Numbered from the stretch's first letter, positions 8,585 through 16,903 are shown. The stretch: 64,000 nucleotides of DNA from UBA7236 sp964463165 (GCA_964463165.1 CAYXBK010000016.1:41567-105566), one strand, 5' to 3'. Numbers and translations: made by a program. Notes: generated by a model not told the origin, from the sequence alone.

Positions 8585-9327
8585 TTCTGCTTGTGCTTGC
8601 AGGTCTGGTAATCAACTTGTTGTTAATTAGTCGCAATAAACGATTAAAACATCAGAGCCAATTGCTGGAGGTGAAATCAAATTATGAGAAAGAACTCATG
8701 AAAACACAAGTGGAAGTGGCTGAAAATACATTGAATGACATTGCGCGTGATTTACACGATGATGTGGGTCAAATGCTGACCTTTTCAATTATAAAAATGA
8801 ATAGCATCAATGTAAAAGATGATAAACATCTTGAAAATAATCTTATAGAAGTACGTGAAAGTGTTCGTCAATCTTTGCAAACCATTCGTGAATTGTCAAA
8901 ATCCTTCAGCCAGGATTATTTATCCAATTTCGGAATTCACTATTCCCTTCAAAGATTATTTGACCGCCTGAATCGTCAAAAAATCATCTCCGCAAAACTG
9001 GATTTTCCCGACACTATCAAATTCAAATTACAATCGAGCGAATTATTCACATTCAGAATCATTCAGGAATTGGTTACGAATACTGTAAAACATTCAGAAG
9101 CACGTGAGGTTTGGTTACAGGTAAGTGAGAACGAAAACAGTATTATTTTGAAATATCATGATAATGGAATTGGTATTTCTGAGGAAACTTTGGCAAGGAT
9201 CAGGGATCATGACAGTCTTGGTTTTTCCAACATCCAAAAGAGGATCATACTGATGAATGGACATTTTGAAATTAAATCAAATTTGCCGACAGGTACAGCC
9301 GTTGAAATTAGCATACCGAATGAATAA
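8533..9327 (+). CDS. Sensor histidine kinase, HisKA_3/NarX type
   Basis: This protein autophosphorylates and passes phosphate to the regulator encoded just downstream. An N-terminal membrane helix (about 8-30) leads to a coiled coil, then the HisKA_3 H-box ARDLHDDVGQ with His75. The ATPase domain follows with the N-box NTVKHS and the glycine motif DNGIGI. No periplasmic or PAS sensor domain is present. ATG at 8533 is preferred over the upstream TTG-type extension because the helix then begins near the N-terminus. The stop is 12 bp before the regulator start. Confidence 0.92.
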   Translation: MDSKISEITFFIVFSSLILLVLAGLVINLLLISRNKRLKHQSQLLEVKSNYEKELMKTQVEVAENTLNDIARDLHDDVGQMLTFSIIKMNSINVKDDKHLENNLIEVRESVRQSLQTIRELSKSFSQDYLSNFGIHYSLQRLFDRLNRQKIISAKLDFPDTIKFKLQSSELFTFRIIQELVTNTVKHSEAREVWLQVSENENSIILKYHDNGIGISEETLARIRDHDSLGFSNIQKRIILMNGHFEIKSNLPTGTAVEISIPNE

Positions 9328-9339
9328 ATTAATTGCCCT

Positions 9340-10011
9340 ATGCCCATAAGGATAGCACTCATCGATGACCATCAACTTGTCCGTGGAGGGTTAAAATTAT
9401 TGCTTCAATCAATGCCCGAATTTAAAGTTACCATGGAAGCGGCCAATGGAAAGGAATTTCTTGAAGCGATTTCGCGCGCCAAAACACAACCGGATATCGC
9501 CCTGTTAGATGTGGCCATGCCGATCATGGACGGCTTTGAAACCGCAAGCATTCTTTGTAATCGCTACCCAAAAGTTCGTGTTGTGGCATTATCCGTTCAT
9601 GATGATACTGAAATTGTGAATAAAATGATTGATTGTGGCGCCCACGCATATTTATTAAAAGATTCTGCCCCCGATAATGTTCGTGAAACTTTGCTGCAGG
9701 TATTTGAAAAAGGTTATTACTATACGCCTCTTGTGATTGAAAGCATGATGAAGGAGCGGATGAAAAATACTGAGGTTAAGAATACACAATCCTCATACTT
9801 GCTTCAAAGGCAGGACTTGCTGACAGCCCGTGAAACAGAATTTATCAGGCAATGCTGTAGTGAAAAAACCTATAAGGAAATCGCGGCGGATATGAATGTC
9901 AGCCTTCGCACTGTGGACGGTTACCGAGAATCGGTATTTCTCAAATTGGAATTAAAATCAAGGACAGGTATTGTTCTCTTTGCTATTCATCAAAAAATAT
10001 TTACTATGTGA
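9340..10011 (+). CDS. NarL/LuxR-family response regulator
   Basis: This 223-aa protein has an N-terminal receiver domain with the acidic pair D9/D10, phospho-acceptor D57 (LLDVAMP) and Lys in LLKDSA. The C-terminal LuxR-type helix-turn-helix reads LTARETEFIRQCCSEKTYKE then VSLRTVDGYRESV. It is the output partner of the kinase 12 bp upstream. The inverted repeat at 7865-7891 is a candidate target for autoregulation. Its stop abuts the end of the convergent gene at 10012. Confidence 0.95.
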   Translation: MPIRIALIDDHQLVRGGLKLLLQSMPEFKVTMEAANGKEFLEAISRAKTQPDIALLDVAMPIMDGFETASILCNRYPKVRVVALSVHDDTEIVNKMIDCGAHAYLLKDSAPDNVRETLLQVFEKGYYYTPLVIESMMKERMKNTEVKNTQSSYLLQRQDLLTARETEFIRQCCSEKTYKEIAADMNVSLRTVDGYRESVFLKLELKSRTGIVLFAIHQKIFTM

Positions 10012-10464
10012 TTAATCGGAAGGTTCATTCTTATCTATGGCAAAATAACTTTTTCCGTCAATCAGGAAATACATTCTTTCATCATTTTCAATTGATACGC
10101 CTATCCCTGAAAACGGCATGGGTTCATATACTTTAATAAAGCCTTCCTTATCCGGAGAAAAATTGTCTGTCTTTTTCAAGAGATAGTATTCAGTTTTAAT
10201 ATGTGCATTTTTATCAAACAATCCCGACGCCCTTAAAATCTGAATTTCCCTTAAAACATCAGGGTGCTTTTCTATCTCATCAAATGAAACTGGATAGGCG
10301 ACATGTTCTTGGTGTGAACCAGCAAGAAGAACCTGCAATGAATCCGTATTTTCAATCCTGTATATATGGCCTCCGAAACAGTTCTCTATTTGTCCATGAT
10401 AATATAAACGCCAATCTTCTTTTACGTCTTTTATGAGTTCATCTACTTCTTTCTGGTCGTACAT
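10012..10464 (-). CDS. Hypothetical protein
   Basis: This 150-aa acidic, soluble protein has no signal peptide. An N-terminal helical segment is followed by mostly beta structure (YRIENTDSLQVLLAG; GIGVSIENDERMYFLIDG). No family is recognised. It is convergent with, and directly adjacent to, the response-regulator gene. Probably island cargo. Confidence 0.6.
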   Translation of the reverse strand: MYDQKEVDELIKDVKEDWRLYYHGQIENCFGGHIYRIENTDSLQVLLAGSHQEHVAYPVSFDEIEKHPDVLREIQILRASGLFDKNAHIKTEYYLLKKTDNFSPDKEGFIKVYEPMPFSGIGVSIENDERMYFLIDGKSYFAIDKNEPSD

Positions 10465-10530
10465 TCTGCACCTTTATGTTGTTTAGCATTTTTATATCTT
10501 AGCGTAAAACTTAACTAAATCAAACCTCTA

Positions 10531-11022
10531 TTGGATAAGCTCGTACAGAATCATATCAAAGACTTAGCTGATGAAGGGTGTAAAACCATTCAAGGACATC
10601 GAGATGAAATTCTTAAATTGATGCAACCTCAACTTATATTAATTCCGCCATTAGAGAAAGGACAAATCACAAAAAAAATTAATCTACATTGCCAAGAAAT
10701 AGAAAGTATTCAAAAAGAAAAAGGAAAATTGATTGAAGCCCTAATGGATAAGGTTCCCGAAATAGAAAAGCTTGCACTTTGGCAATATGTTCGTGAGAAG
10801 TTGGATATAGACAAAGGCGAAAAAGGAAAAAACGATAGTAAAAATTACAAGCCAAAGCCACTCGAAAAAGGCTTGTCAAATATTATTAATAAGGAAGCTG
10901 AAAAGGAAGATTCCAAAGAAAATCAGGCTCCAATATATACTCTGACATCAAAGTTTTATAAACAAAGTGATAAACCCAAAGAAAAAGACAAGCAACATGA
11001 TCAAGAAATTGAGAAGGATTAA
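10531..11022 (+). CDS. Lysine-rich hypothetical protein
   Basis: This 163-aa protein is very rich in Lys and Glu. It has a helical N-terminal half (DEILKLMQPQLILIPPLEKG) and a low-complexity charged tail (EKDKQHDQEIEKD). The start is TTG at 10531, with no better start nearby. No family is recognised. It stands alone between oppositely oriented genes. Confidence 0.5.
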   Translation: MDKLVQNHIKDLADEGCKTIQGHRDEILKLMQPQLILIPPLEKGQITKKINLHCQEIESIQKEKGKLIEALMDKVPEIEKLALWQYVREKLDIDKGEKGKNDSKNYKPKPLEKGLSNIINKEAEKEDSKENQAPIYTLTSKFYKQSDKPKEKDKQHDQEIEKD

Positions 11023-11099
11023 ACAAGTATATGATAGGATGAAATTCTACTGGCATAAATATTAAATTCGTCGAATTTTGTCTGCAAAAATTGTTTTGG

Positions 11100-11603
11100 T
11101 TACGACTTGCAGGCACGTTTGCAGTAGCTGACACATGATCTATTGCAATGACTCGACTCCCCATCAAGCATAACTTCACCAAATTCTTTTAAATATATTT
11201 TCTGGGTTTCTTCAAACGCAGATTCCAATTGCTTGCGATCTTCTTCGTTTCTTATTCCGAAATAAGGGAAATGGTGAAAGTATTCTCCGAATGTTTTATT
11301 ACTGTCTACATGGTAAGCTCTCGTATCGAGAATATGCTGATGCCACATCAAGTCCATTATTTTATGGGGTATAATTGTAAATTGAGGATACCTTTTATTG
11401 AGATGGAGAAAGCGTTTATATTCTATTTCTGCTATCTCGCATAATTCTTCATCCCATCCCTGTCCTTCTTCTGTATCCTGTAATTTTATTTTCACCATTT
11501 CGAGATCAATACTAGCTATTTCCGGGATGATCAATTTATCATGTATTAAAAAATAAATTCTCTCCTGAGTAATTGCTCGTTCCAATAATGCGTGTTGAAT
11601 CAT
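11100..11603 (-). CDS. Glycine-rich-domain-like (DUF1399/GRDP-type) protein with Cys-rich tail
   Basis: The 167-aa protein contains the family signature MDLMWHQHILDTRAYHVD followed by FGEYFHHFPYFG, as in bacterial glycine-rich-domain-containing-protein-like sequences. The biochemical function of this family is not established. The C-terminus SSHCNRSCVSYCKRACKS has four regularly spaced cysteines that could bind metal or form disulfides. It is the last of five minus-strand genes, starting 4 bp after the PIN-like gene, so it is probably co-expressed with the abortive-infection genes. Confidence 0.75.
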   Translation of the reverse strand: MIQHALLERAITQERIYFLIHDKLIIPEIASIDLEMVKIKLQDTEEGQGWDEELCEIAEIEYKRFLHLNKRYPQFTIIPHKIMDLMWHQHILDTRAYHVDSNKTFGEYFHHFPYFGIRNEEDRKQLESAFEETQKIYLKEFGEVMLDGESSHCNRSCVSYCKRACKS

Positions 11604-11607
11604 TTTT

Positions 11608-12471
11608 TTAAGGTTTAAGGATTAAATTATCTGTTTTTATTGTACTAACACCCAGTTTTTCAAATATTTTATCGTCTGATACGATAAAGACAGATGAATG
11701 GTTGCGCAAATAAAATAGGTGAGCTAGGTCTAAAAAGTCATTTGTAGATGGTAGCTCTTTTTTGAAATATTTATTCAGGCTGTACCTTGAAAAATAGGTG
11801 ACATACATATCTGCCAATCCATTATAAGAATTGTAAAGCTGTTCTAAATCTTGCTCATTCGCTACATATGTTGGAAACAGTAACTGAAGCATTTTCGTTA
11901 TGGCTAAGATCGTGAATGCGTTGTTAAAAACAGGCTCGTATTGTAAGAGTTTTTGCAAGGAATCAGATTTAGATAAATCATATGTCTTTCCATCTACTTT
12001 CATATAAACTGGTTCGAGTTTTTGTTTACCAAGTGCCTTAAGCTCAGCAATACCATTCTCTGTTGATTGTATAAAGTTTGTCGCTAAATATTTATCTCGC
12101 TCTTCAAAATATCTTAAATTAATTTCTATAGACTCGCTAGTGCTTTTTAATTCTTCGAATGATGTTGATTTCAAAACTAAATCAACCATGTTTTCGATAT
12201 GAGGCAGTAGTTCATAGTTGATTTCCAAATCATCAAAATAGTCAAAACTGTTGAATGCAATTTCCTGTGGAAATTGCCAATCAATAAAAAGTTTAACTTC
12301 TTTAATCTTTCTTAATATTGTTTTTCTCTTAGCGTAATTATCTTCTTTGATGTTTGAAATGAGTTCAAATAAGGCAAATGCTGAAGTAAATGACTTCCTT
12401 ATAACTTCATCCGTAAATTTACCAATGGAATAAAGCGCATTTGTTTCTAGATAATATTTGTACATTCCCAA
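11608..12471 (-). CDS. PIN-like nuclease-domain protein (candidate toxin)
   Basis: This 287-aa protein shows the acidic pattern of PIN-type ribonucleases: LETNALY near the N-terminus (Glu where Asp is usual), ALFELIS, then NDFLDLAHLFYL and VSDDKIFEKLG near the C-terminus. It is longer than a typical VapC (about 130 aa), with a helical insert in the middle. It follows the 116-aa gene after 6 bp and precedes the Cys-tail gene by 4 bp. A toxin or defence effector role fits the AbiE neighbours. The exact family is unknown. Confidence 0.65.
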   Translation of the reverse strand: MGMYKYYLETNALYSIGKFTDEVIRKSFTSAFALFELISNIKEDNYAKRKTILRKIKEVKLFIDWQFPQEIAFNSFDYFDDLEINYELLPHIENMVDLVLKSTSFEELKSTSESIEINLRYFEERDKYLATNFIQSTENGIAELKALGKQKLEPVYMKVDGKTYDLSKSDSLQKLLQYEPVFNNAFTILAITKMLQLLFPTYVANEQDLEQLYNSYNGLADMYVTYFSRYSLNKYFKKELPSTNDFLDLAHLFYLRNHSSVFIVSDDKIFEKLGVSTIKTDNLILKP

Positions 12472-12477
12472 ATTGGT

Positions 12478-12828
12478 TTATTTAATATTATTTTTAAAAT
12501 CAAATATATGCGGGTAAGTTAAATGATCATGAAATCTTGAATGAAAAAGTTTATCGCTTTGGAAAGCATTCAGATCACTGCCATTAGCAAACAAATTTTT
12601 CATGCGGTTAATATCATCGGACTTTGGATGATTTAATAATTTCTTTTCAAGTTCCGGGCTTACAGATACAAGGCGTGGTATTGGTCGAACATATTTTTTG
12701 TTGATTGTAAGGTAATCCAGGAGCATGTCTGCATAGTCTGCCCTGATTGGTATTCTTACACCAATGGAAGAAAAGGCTGAATGGATAAGAAGTTTAAGAT
12801 CATGTTCGAAATCAAATCGAAACCCCAT
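12478..12828 (-). CDS. Hypothetical protein paired with PIN-like gene
   Basis: This 116-aa soluble protein has no recognised domain. It contains a helical N-terminal half and an aromatic/His-rich end (FHSRFHDHLTYPHIFDFKN). It lies 18 bp after abiEii and 6 bp before the PIN-like gene. That is the position an antitoxin or accessory subunit would take; this role is inferred only from gene order. Confidence 0.55.
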   Translation of the reverse strand: MGFRFDFEHDLKLLIHSAFSSIGVRIPIRADYADMLLDYLTINKKYVRPIPRLVSVSPELEKKLLNHPKSDDINRMKNLFANGSDLNAFQSDKLFHSRFHDHLTYPHIFDFKNNIK

Positions 12829-12846
12829 ATTGATAAATAGTTTCTA

Positions 12847-13749
12847 TTACTTATATAATTTCTGTTTCAATACTTCGTATTGTTCCGCATGTTTAGCAGG
12901 ATTTTTCTCTTTTAATAATTGTAAATTTCGAAGCTTAAATTGTACAGCCGGGAATGCTTCAAAATTATATATGCTCCAATCAGGTTTTAAGTCTTTTACA
13001 CTCAGAATAAATTTTTTGTCTTCGTCAGTTAAGTTTTCATGGATGATTTTTACAAGTTCTTCACGCGTTTTCTCATATTCTTCGTATGTGAAGTCATCTA
13101 CGCTCATGCCCGTGAAATGATTATCTAATGCTGATTTCTGATCATGAAAATTTGGCTGAATTATTTCATTGATCGGTCGGCTGCTTCCCAGAAGAAGAAA
13201 TATAAAGCCGGTTTTTATTTCATTCGTAATTCCCTCGAGATTTAATAATAGTTTCACATCAAATAAATCTCTCGGATGCTGACGATCCAAAGCTGCGCAT
13301 AATTTCCCGCCATATAGTTCTCCCATTGAGACCACCGGCATTTCAAGGGAGACTTCAAATTCATTTTGCGCATTCTCACACAATATCATTTGCTTTGGCT
13401 TGATGAGAGTTCCTCTCTTCGTTAAATTAACTTCAAGCTTGATTTCAATACCTTGTGAGACAATAATCAGTTTTCCTTGATCCAGTTTTTCCTGAATTTT
13501 CACTCCTTGAATTGTTTTTTCAATATTCTTATTAATTCTTTTGAGTGCATCAGATATATTGCTTAAGGATGTTTCTCTATCCTCAATTGGTACATAGGTC
13601 AGATCTATATCGACAGACAGTCGTGGCATATTACGCACAAATAAATTAATTGCTGTACCACCATGCACTGCAAAACAATCTTCCTTTGCCACTTCAGGCA
13701 AAACATTAAGCAGTAATTCAACTTGCTTTTTATATTTCTGGTCTATCAT
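12847..13749 (-). CDS. abiEii: AbiEii/AbiGii-family nucleotidyltransferase toxin
   Basis: This is the toxin half of an AbiE type IV-like toxin-antitoxin/abortive-infection module. The nucleotidyltransferase core is visible: HGGTAINLF followed by the metal-binding Asp pair in LSVDIDLTYVP (about residues 42-52), then a third acidic strand in IKLEVNLTKRG. The segment ELYGGKLCAALDRQHPRDLFD is typical of the family. Length (300 aa) is normal. Its start overlaps the end of abiEi by 20 bp, the usual arrangement. No inactivating change was seen. Confidence 0.93.
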   Translation of the reverse strand: MIDQKYKKQVELLLNVLPEVAKEDCFAVHGGTAINLFVRNMPRLSVDIDLTYVPIEDRETSLSNISDALKRINKNIEKTIQGVKIQEKLDQGKLIIVSQGIEIKLEVNLTKRGTLIKPKQMILCENAQNEFEVSLEMPVVSMGELYGGKLCAALDRQHPRDLFDVKLLLNLEGITNEIKTGFIFLLLGSSRPINEIIQPNFHDQKSALDNHFTGMSVDDFTYEEYEKTREELVKIIHENLTDEDKKFILSVKDLKPDWSIYNFEAFPAVQFKLRNLQLLKEKNPAKHAEQYEVLKQKLYK

Positions 13750-14512
13750 TTTCTTCCAATTCTTTCGGTACAGTTATCTGGTATTTTTCGACATAAACAC
13801 CATTCTTTATGATACTGCGTTTTCCTTTTCCTAAGTCAACTTTTTCCAAGCTAACGGATTTTAGCCAGGAATGATTTGCTTTTTCGGCCAGATAAAGAAA
13901 AAGGCGTTTCACCTTTATCGAGGAGCATTCCTCAAGCAGTAGCTGTACCTTGCCCGGTATTAAATTATTCAACCCAAGCATGTACTGAAAACATTCCATC
14001 AAATCTTGTTTTTCCGGTGCAAGATAAAGGCATTCAAACATGGCACGTGCCGCACCTGATATTTGTATTGAAAAATTACCTAGATCGAATGCTACAAGGC
14101 CCGTTTGAGGGGAAAGAAAAGTCGTCGGGTAATATTCTATTTTGGCTTTCCAGTCATGATTTTTAAACCATGCCGGTAGCTTCTCACCCTTCTTCCCAAA
14201 AAGCGTCACACGGTGGGTTCCTAGTTCGATGTAATGCGCCTTCCCAAGCAATGCAAAAGCCGTCCTGCCCCCAGGGTGGATGGTTTGAAGGTTTTGCTTC
14301 TGCAAAGCATATACAGCGCCCTCATAGTTGACGTTGTCGCCGGTACGGATAAACGCCCCCCGGCTTATTGATGTGAGCCAGGAAGACTTTTTATACCATT
14401 TCTGAAGGTCTGTACTGTAACCCTGCTCTGCCAGCCATGAGGATTGAAAAACAATCCCGTAAGGTTGCGAGGTCAAAAGTTGGTTTATTTTTGTTCTGTT
14501 TTCGGTAGCCAT
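13730..14512 (-). CDS. abiEi: AbiEi antitoxin / transcriptional repressor
   Basis: This 260-aa protein has the N-terminal winged-helix part of AbiEi (TKINQLLTSQPYGIVFQSSW, then LQKWYKKSSWLTSISRGAFIR) and the C-terminal antitoxin domain. AbiEi proteins neutralise AbiEii and repress their own promoter by binding inverted repeats. The overlap with abiEii and the repeat-rich promoter region at 14529-14611 both support this. It is the first gene of the five-gene operon. Confidence 0.9.
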   Translation of the reverse strand: MATENRTKINQLLTSQPYGIVFQSSWLAEQGYSTDLQKWYKKSSWLTSISRGAFIRTGDNVNYEGAVYALQKQNLQTIHPGGRTAFALLGKAHYIELGTHRVTLFGKKGEKLPAWFKNHDWKAKIEYYPTTFLSPQTGLVAFDLGNFSIQISGAARAMFECLYLAPEKQDLMECFQYMLGLNNLIPGKVQLLLEECSSIKVKRLFLYLAEKANHSWLKSVSLEKVDLGKGKRSIIKNGVYVEKYQITVPKELEENDRPEI

Positions 14513-14528
14513 ATTACCCTTATAACTA

Positions 14529-14611
14529 TTTTTTTAAACAAATGCAAGCGCTATGTTTAAAAAGTTTGATATAAAGGTAGTAAAATTACCTGAAATATAG
14601 TTTTTTTAAAC
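14529..14611. promoter_or_regulatory. abiE promoter region with repeated and inverted motifs
   Basis: TTTTTTTAAAC occurs twice as a direct repeat (14529-14539, 14601-14611), with an inverted core GTTTAAAAA at 14555-14563. A short inverted repeat AGGTA/TACCT lies at 14575-14591. All are within 100 bp upstream of the abiEi ATG, where AbiEi-type repressors bind. The -7 and -33 boxes are not clear. Confidence 0.45.
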
Positions 14612-14750
14612 TCTAATTAAACAAAAGGGGCTATAACCGATGAAAAAGAAAATTCGGCCAATAAGACATTGTTGGTTTGATCCCAATTTAGACAACCAAA
14701 AGAGGTTATTCGTCAAAATGTTTGACCTATGTTTGACCTGGCTGAAAATA

Positions 14751-14773
14751 AAAAACCTCTGATCTCTCAGAGG
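14751..14773 (-). terminator. Terminator after tRNA-Leu
   Basis: On the minus strand CCTCTGA-gaga-TCAGAGG (14756-14773) is followed by a T-run (14751-14755). It begins 4 nt past the 3' end of tRNA-Leu. Confidence 0.8.
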
Positions 14774-14776
14774 CTG

Positions 14777-14862
14777 TACCCGGGGCGGGAATCGAACCCG
14801 CACGAGCGTTTCGGCTCACAGGATTTTAAGTCCTGCGTGTCTACCAGTTCCACCACCCGGGC
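14777..14862 (-). tRNA. tRNA-Leu (anticodon UAA)
   Basis: This is an 86-nt class II tRNA. The acceptor arm GCCCGGG pairs with CCCGGGT. The anticodon stem CAGGA/TCCTG encloses the loop CTTAAAA (anticodon TAA). A variable arm and the T-arm GGTTCGATTCC follow. CCA is not encoded. The accessory island begins directly past its 3' end, a common integration site. Confidence 0.95.
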
Positions 14863-14894
14863 GCCCTGAAAATGTGGACTAAAAAAGAATGAAC

Positions 14895-14924
14895 AAAAAA
14901 TTTCCCTCTCTGATAGGAGAGGGA
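14895..14924 (-). terminator. Terminator after tRNA-Gly
   Basis: On the minus strand TCCCTCTC pairs with GAGAGGGA around a short loop (14903-14924), followed by a T-rich run (14895-14902). It lies 9 nt past the tRNA-Gly 3' end. Confidence 0.75.
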
Positions 14925-14932
14925 TTGTTTCG

Positions 14933-15005
<73 letters not shown>

Positions 15006-15017
15006 TTATTATTTATT

Positions 15018-15091
15018 TTCTTAGAGATTCGCCCCGCTGACTCCGATCCGCCGTACGGCGGATTGTGCTCTACCAGCTGAGCTACTCTCGC
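15018..15091 (-). pseudogene. Decayed tRNA-Gly copy with palindromic anticodon arm
   Basis: The first 28 nt on the minus strand (GCGAGAGTAGCTCAGCTGGT and on through GAGCA) are identical to the adjacent tRNA-Gly. The anticodon arm is replaced by an 18-bp perfect palindrome. The 3' part keeps only traces of the T-arm (GGGGCGAATCTC). The 3' acceptor strand reads CTCTAAG instead of CTCTCGC, so the acceptor stem cannot close fully. Probably a non-functional relic; the 3' boundary is approximate. Confidence 0.7.
15046..15063. repeat. 18-bp perfect palindrome
   Basis: ATCCGCCGTACGGCGGAT is its own reverse complement. It sits exactly where the anticodon arm of the tRNA-Gly relic should be. No second copy was noticed in the window. 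Confidence 0.85.
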
Positions 15092-15234
15092 GATTCCAAT
15101 TAAAAACTGCTAATTGGAGTGCAAATATAAAAGGAAAACCTGTTTGAAGACAAATCTTACTCAATCTTTTTCCTTCCTCTGCCGCCAACTCTTAATTTTG
15201 AGGCATTACAATTCCAGAACTCAATACAGTACAA

Positions 15235-16899
15235 ATGAAAAAGATCATCGAATGTGTTCCCAATTTCAGCGAAGGCCGCGACTTGAACATCATCAAACAA
15301 ATTACCGATGCAATTGAAACGGTTGAAGGAATTAAATTATTGGACGTTGATCCGGGTAAAGCAACAAACCGGACAGTTGTCACTTTTGTCGGTGAACCGG
15401 AGGCTGTTGTTGAGGCCGCTTTTCAGGCAATAAAAAAAGCAGCGGAAATCATCGATATGCGGAAACATAAAGGTGAACATCCGCGGATGGGTGCAACAGA
15501 CGTATGCCCTTTTATTCCGGTAGCCAATGCCTCTATGCAGGATTGTATCGATTGCGCAAAATTATTGGGCCAACGTGTGGGCGAAGAATTACATATTCCT
15601 GTGTATTTATATGAAAGTGCGGCAACATCTCCCGAACGAAGAAACCTCGCAAATGTGCGTGCGGGTGAATATGAAGGCATTGAACAAAAAATAAAATTAC
15701 CGGAATGGAAACCGGATTTCGGACCGGTTTCATTTAATCCGAAAACGGGAAATTGTATTATCGGAGCAAGAGATTTTTTAGTTGCCTTTAATGCGAATTT
15801 AAATACAACAAGTGTGCGTCGTGCAAATGCAATTGCATTTGATGTGCGTGAAAACGGAAGAGTGGATCCTTCCGGTAAACTGGATGAACATGGAGAACCT
15901 TTAAGAATTCCGGGCGCTTGTAAAAGTGTAAAAGCAATCGGCTGGTTTATTGAAGAATATGGAATTGCACAAGTGAGCATGAATTTAACGAATACGAATA
16001 TTACGCCGGTGCATATTGCATTCGATGCTTGTGTGACAAGCGCATACAACAGGGGCATGCGTGTAACCGGCGGTGAACTGGTTGGGTTAATTCCGTTGAA
16101 ATGCATGCTGGATGCAGGAAAATATTTTCTGGAAAAACAGGAACGCAGCACCGGAGTAAGTGATGAAGAATTAATTAAGATCGCAATTAAAAGTATGGGA
16201 CTGGATGAATTAAATCCATTTCATCCGGATGAAAAAATCATTGAATACAAATTATGGGGAAAAGAAAAATACGGTAAATTAATTTCAATGGACCTGCGCT
16301 CATTTGCAAATGAAACGGCAAGTGAGAGCCCCGCTCCCGGCGGCGGAAGTATTTCCGCTTATGTGGGTGCATTAGGTATCAGCCTCGCAACAATGGTGGC
16401 AAATTTATCTTCCCATAAAAAAGGATGGGATGCACGCTGGAAAGAATTTTCAGATATAGCAGAAAAAGGCCAGCAATTAAAAGATCAGTTATTGAAAATG
16501 GTGGATGAGGATACAAATGCTTTTAATCAGATCATGAATGCATTCGGTTTACCCAAAAATTCGGATGCAGAAAAAACAGCAAGAAAAAAAGCGATACAGG
16601 ATGCAACAATGAATGCAATTGATATTCCGTTTAAGGTGATGGAATTAAGCCTGGAGAGCATGAATATCATTAAAGCAATGGCGGAAACCGGCAACCCGAA
16701 TTCTGTAAGTGATGCAGGTGTGGGTGCACTATGCGCAAGAACTGCAGTGCTCGGCGCATTTTTGAATGTGAAAATAAATGCGGGGGGGTTAAGTGACAAA
16801 CAATTTGCTTTAGAAAAAATAAATGCCGGGAAATTAATTGCAGATAAGGCGGAAATTCTGGAAAAAGAAATTCTGCAGATTGTTGAATCGAAAATGTAA
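15235..16899 (+). CDS. ftcD: Bifunctional glutamate formimidoyltransferase / formimidoyl-THF cyclodeaminase
   Basis: This enzyme transfers the formimino group of N-formiminoglutamate, a histidine breakdown product, to tetrahydrofolate and then releases ammonia. The N-terminal transferase domain (about 1-325) has the catalytic-type His82 in KGEHPRMGATDVCPF. The C-terminal cyclodeaminase domain (about 345-550) has the Gly-rich segment SPAPGGGSISAYVGALG. The length (554 aa) matches the fused mammalian and Bacteroidota enzyme. No other hut genes are next to it. The M23 gene follows after 4 bp. Confidence 0.97.
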   Translation: MKKIIECVPNFSEGRDLNIIKQITDAIETVEGIKLLDVDPGKATNRTVVTFVGEPEAVVEAAFQAIKKAAEIIDMRKHKGEHPRMGATDVCPFIPVANASMQDCIDCAKLLGQRVGEELHIPVYLYESAATSPERRNLANVRAGEYEGIEQKIKLPEWKPDFGPVSFNPKTGNCIIGARDFLVAFNANLNTTSVRRANAIAFDVRENGRVDPSGKLDEHGEPLRIPGACKSVKAIGWFIEEYGIAQVSMNLTNTNITPVHIAFDACVTSAYNRGMRVTGGELVGLIPLKCMLDAGKYFLEKQERSTGVSDEELIKIAIKSMGLDELNPFHPDEKIIEYKLWGKEKYGKLISMDLRSFANETASESPAPGGGSISAYVGALGISLATMVANLSSHKKGWDARWKEFSDIAEKGQQLKDQLLKMVDEDTNAFNQIMNAFGLPKNSDAEKTARKKAIQDATMNAIDIPFKVMELSLESMNIIKAMAETGNPNSVSDAGVGALCARTAVLGAFLNVKINAGGLSDKQFALEKINAGKLIADKAEILEKEILQIVESKM

Positions 16900-16903
16900 C
16901 CGG

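Noticed and set aside
1..14776. Second copy of the tRNA-Leu 3' end as the left island border
   Set aside because: No repeat of the segment around 14777-14800 was seen within the window; the border must be outside it, if it exists.
15018..15091. A third functional tRNA
   Set aside because: The anticodon arm is a perfect palindrome without a seven-base loop, and the acceptor stem does not pair fully.
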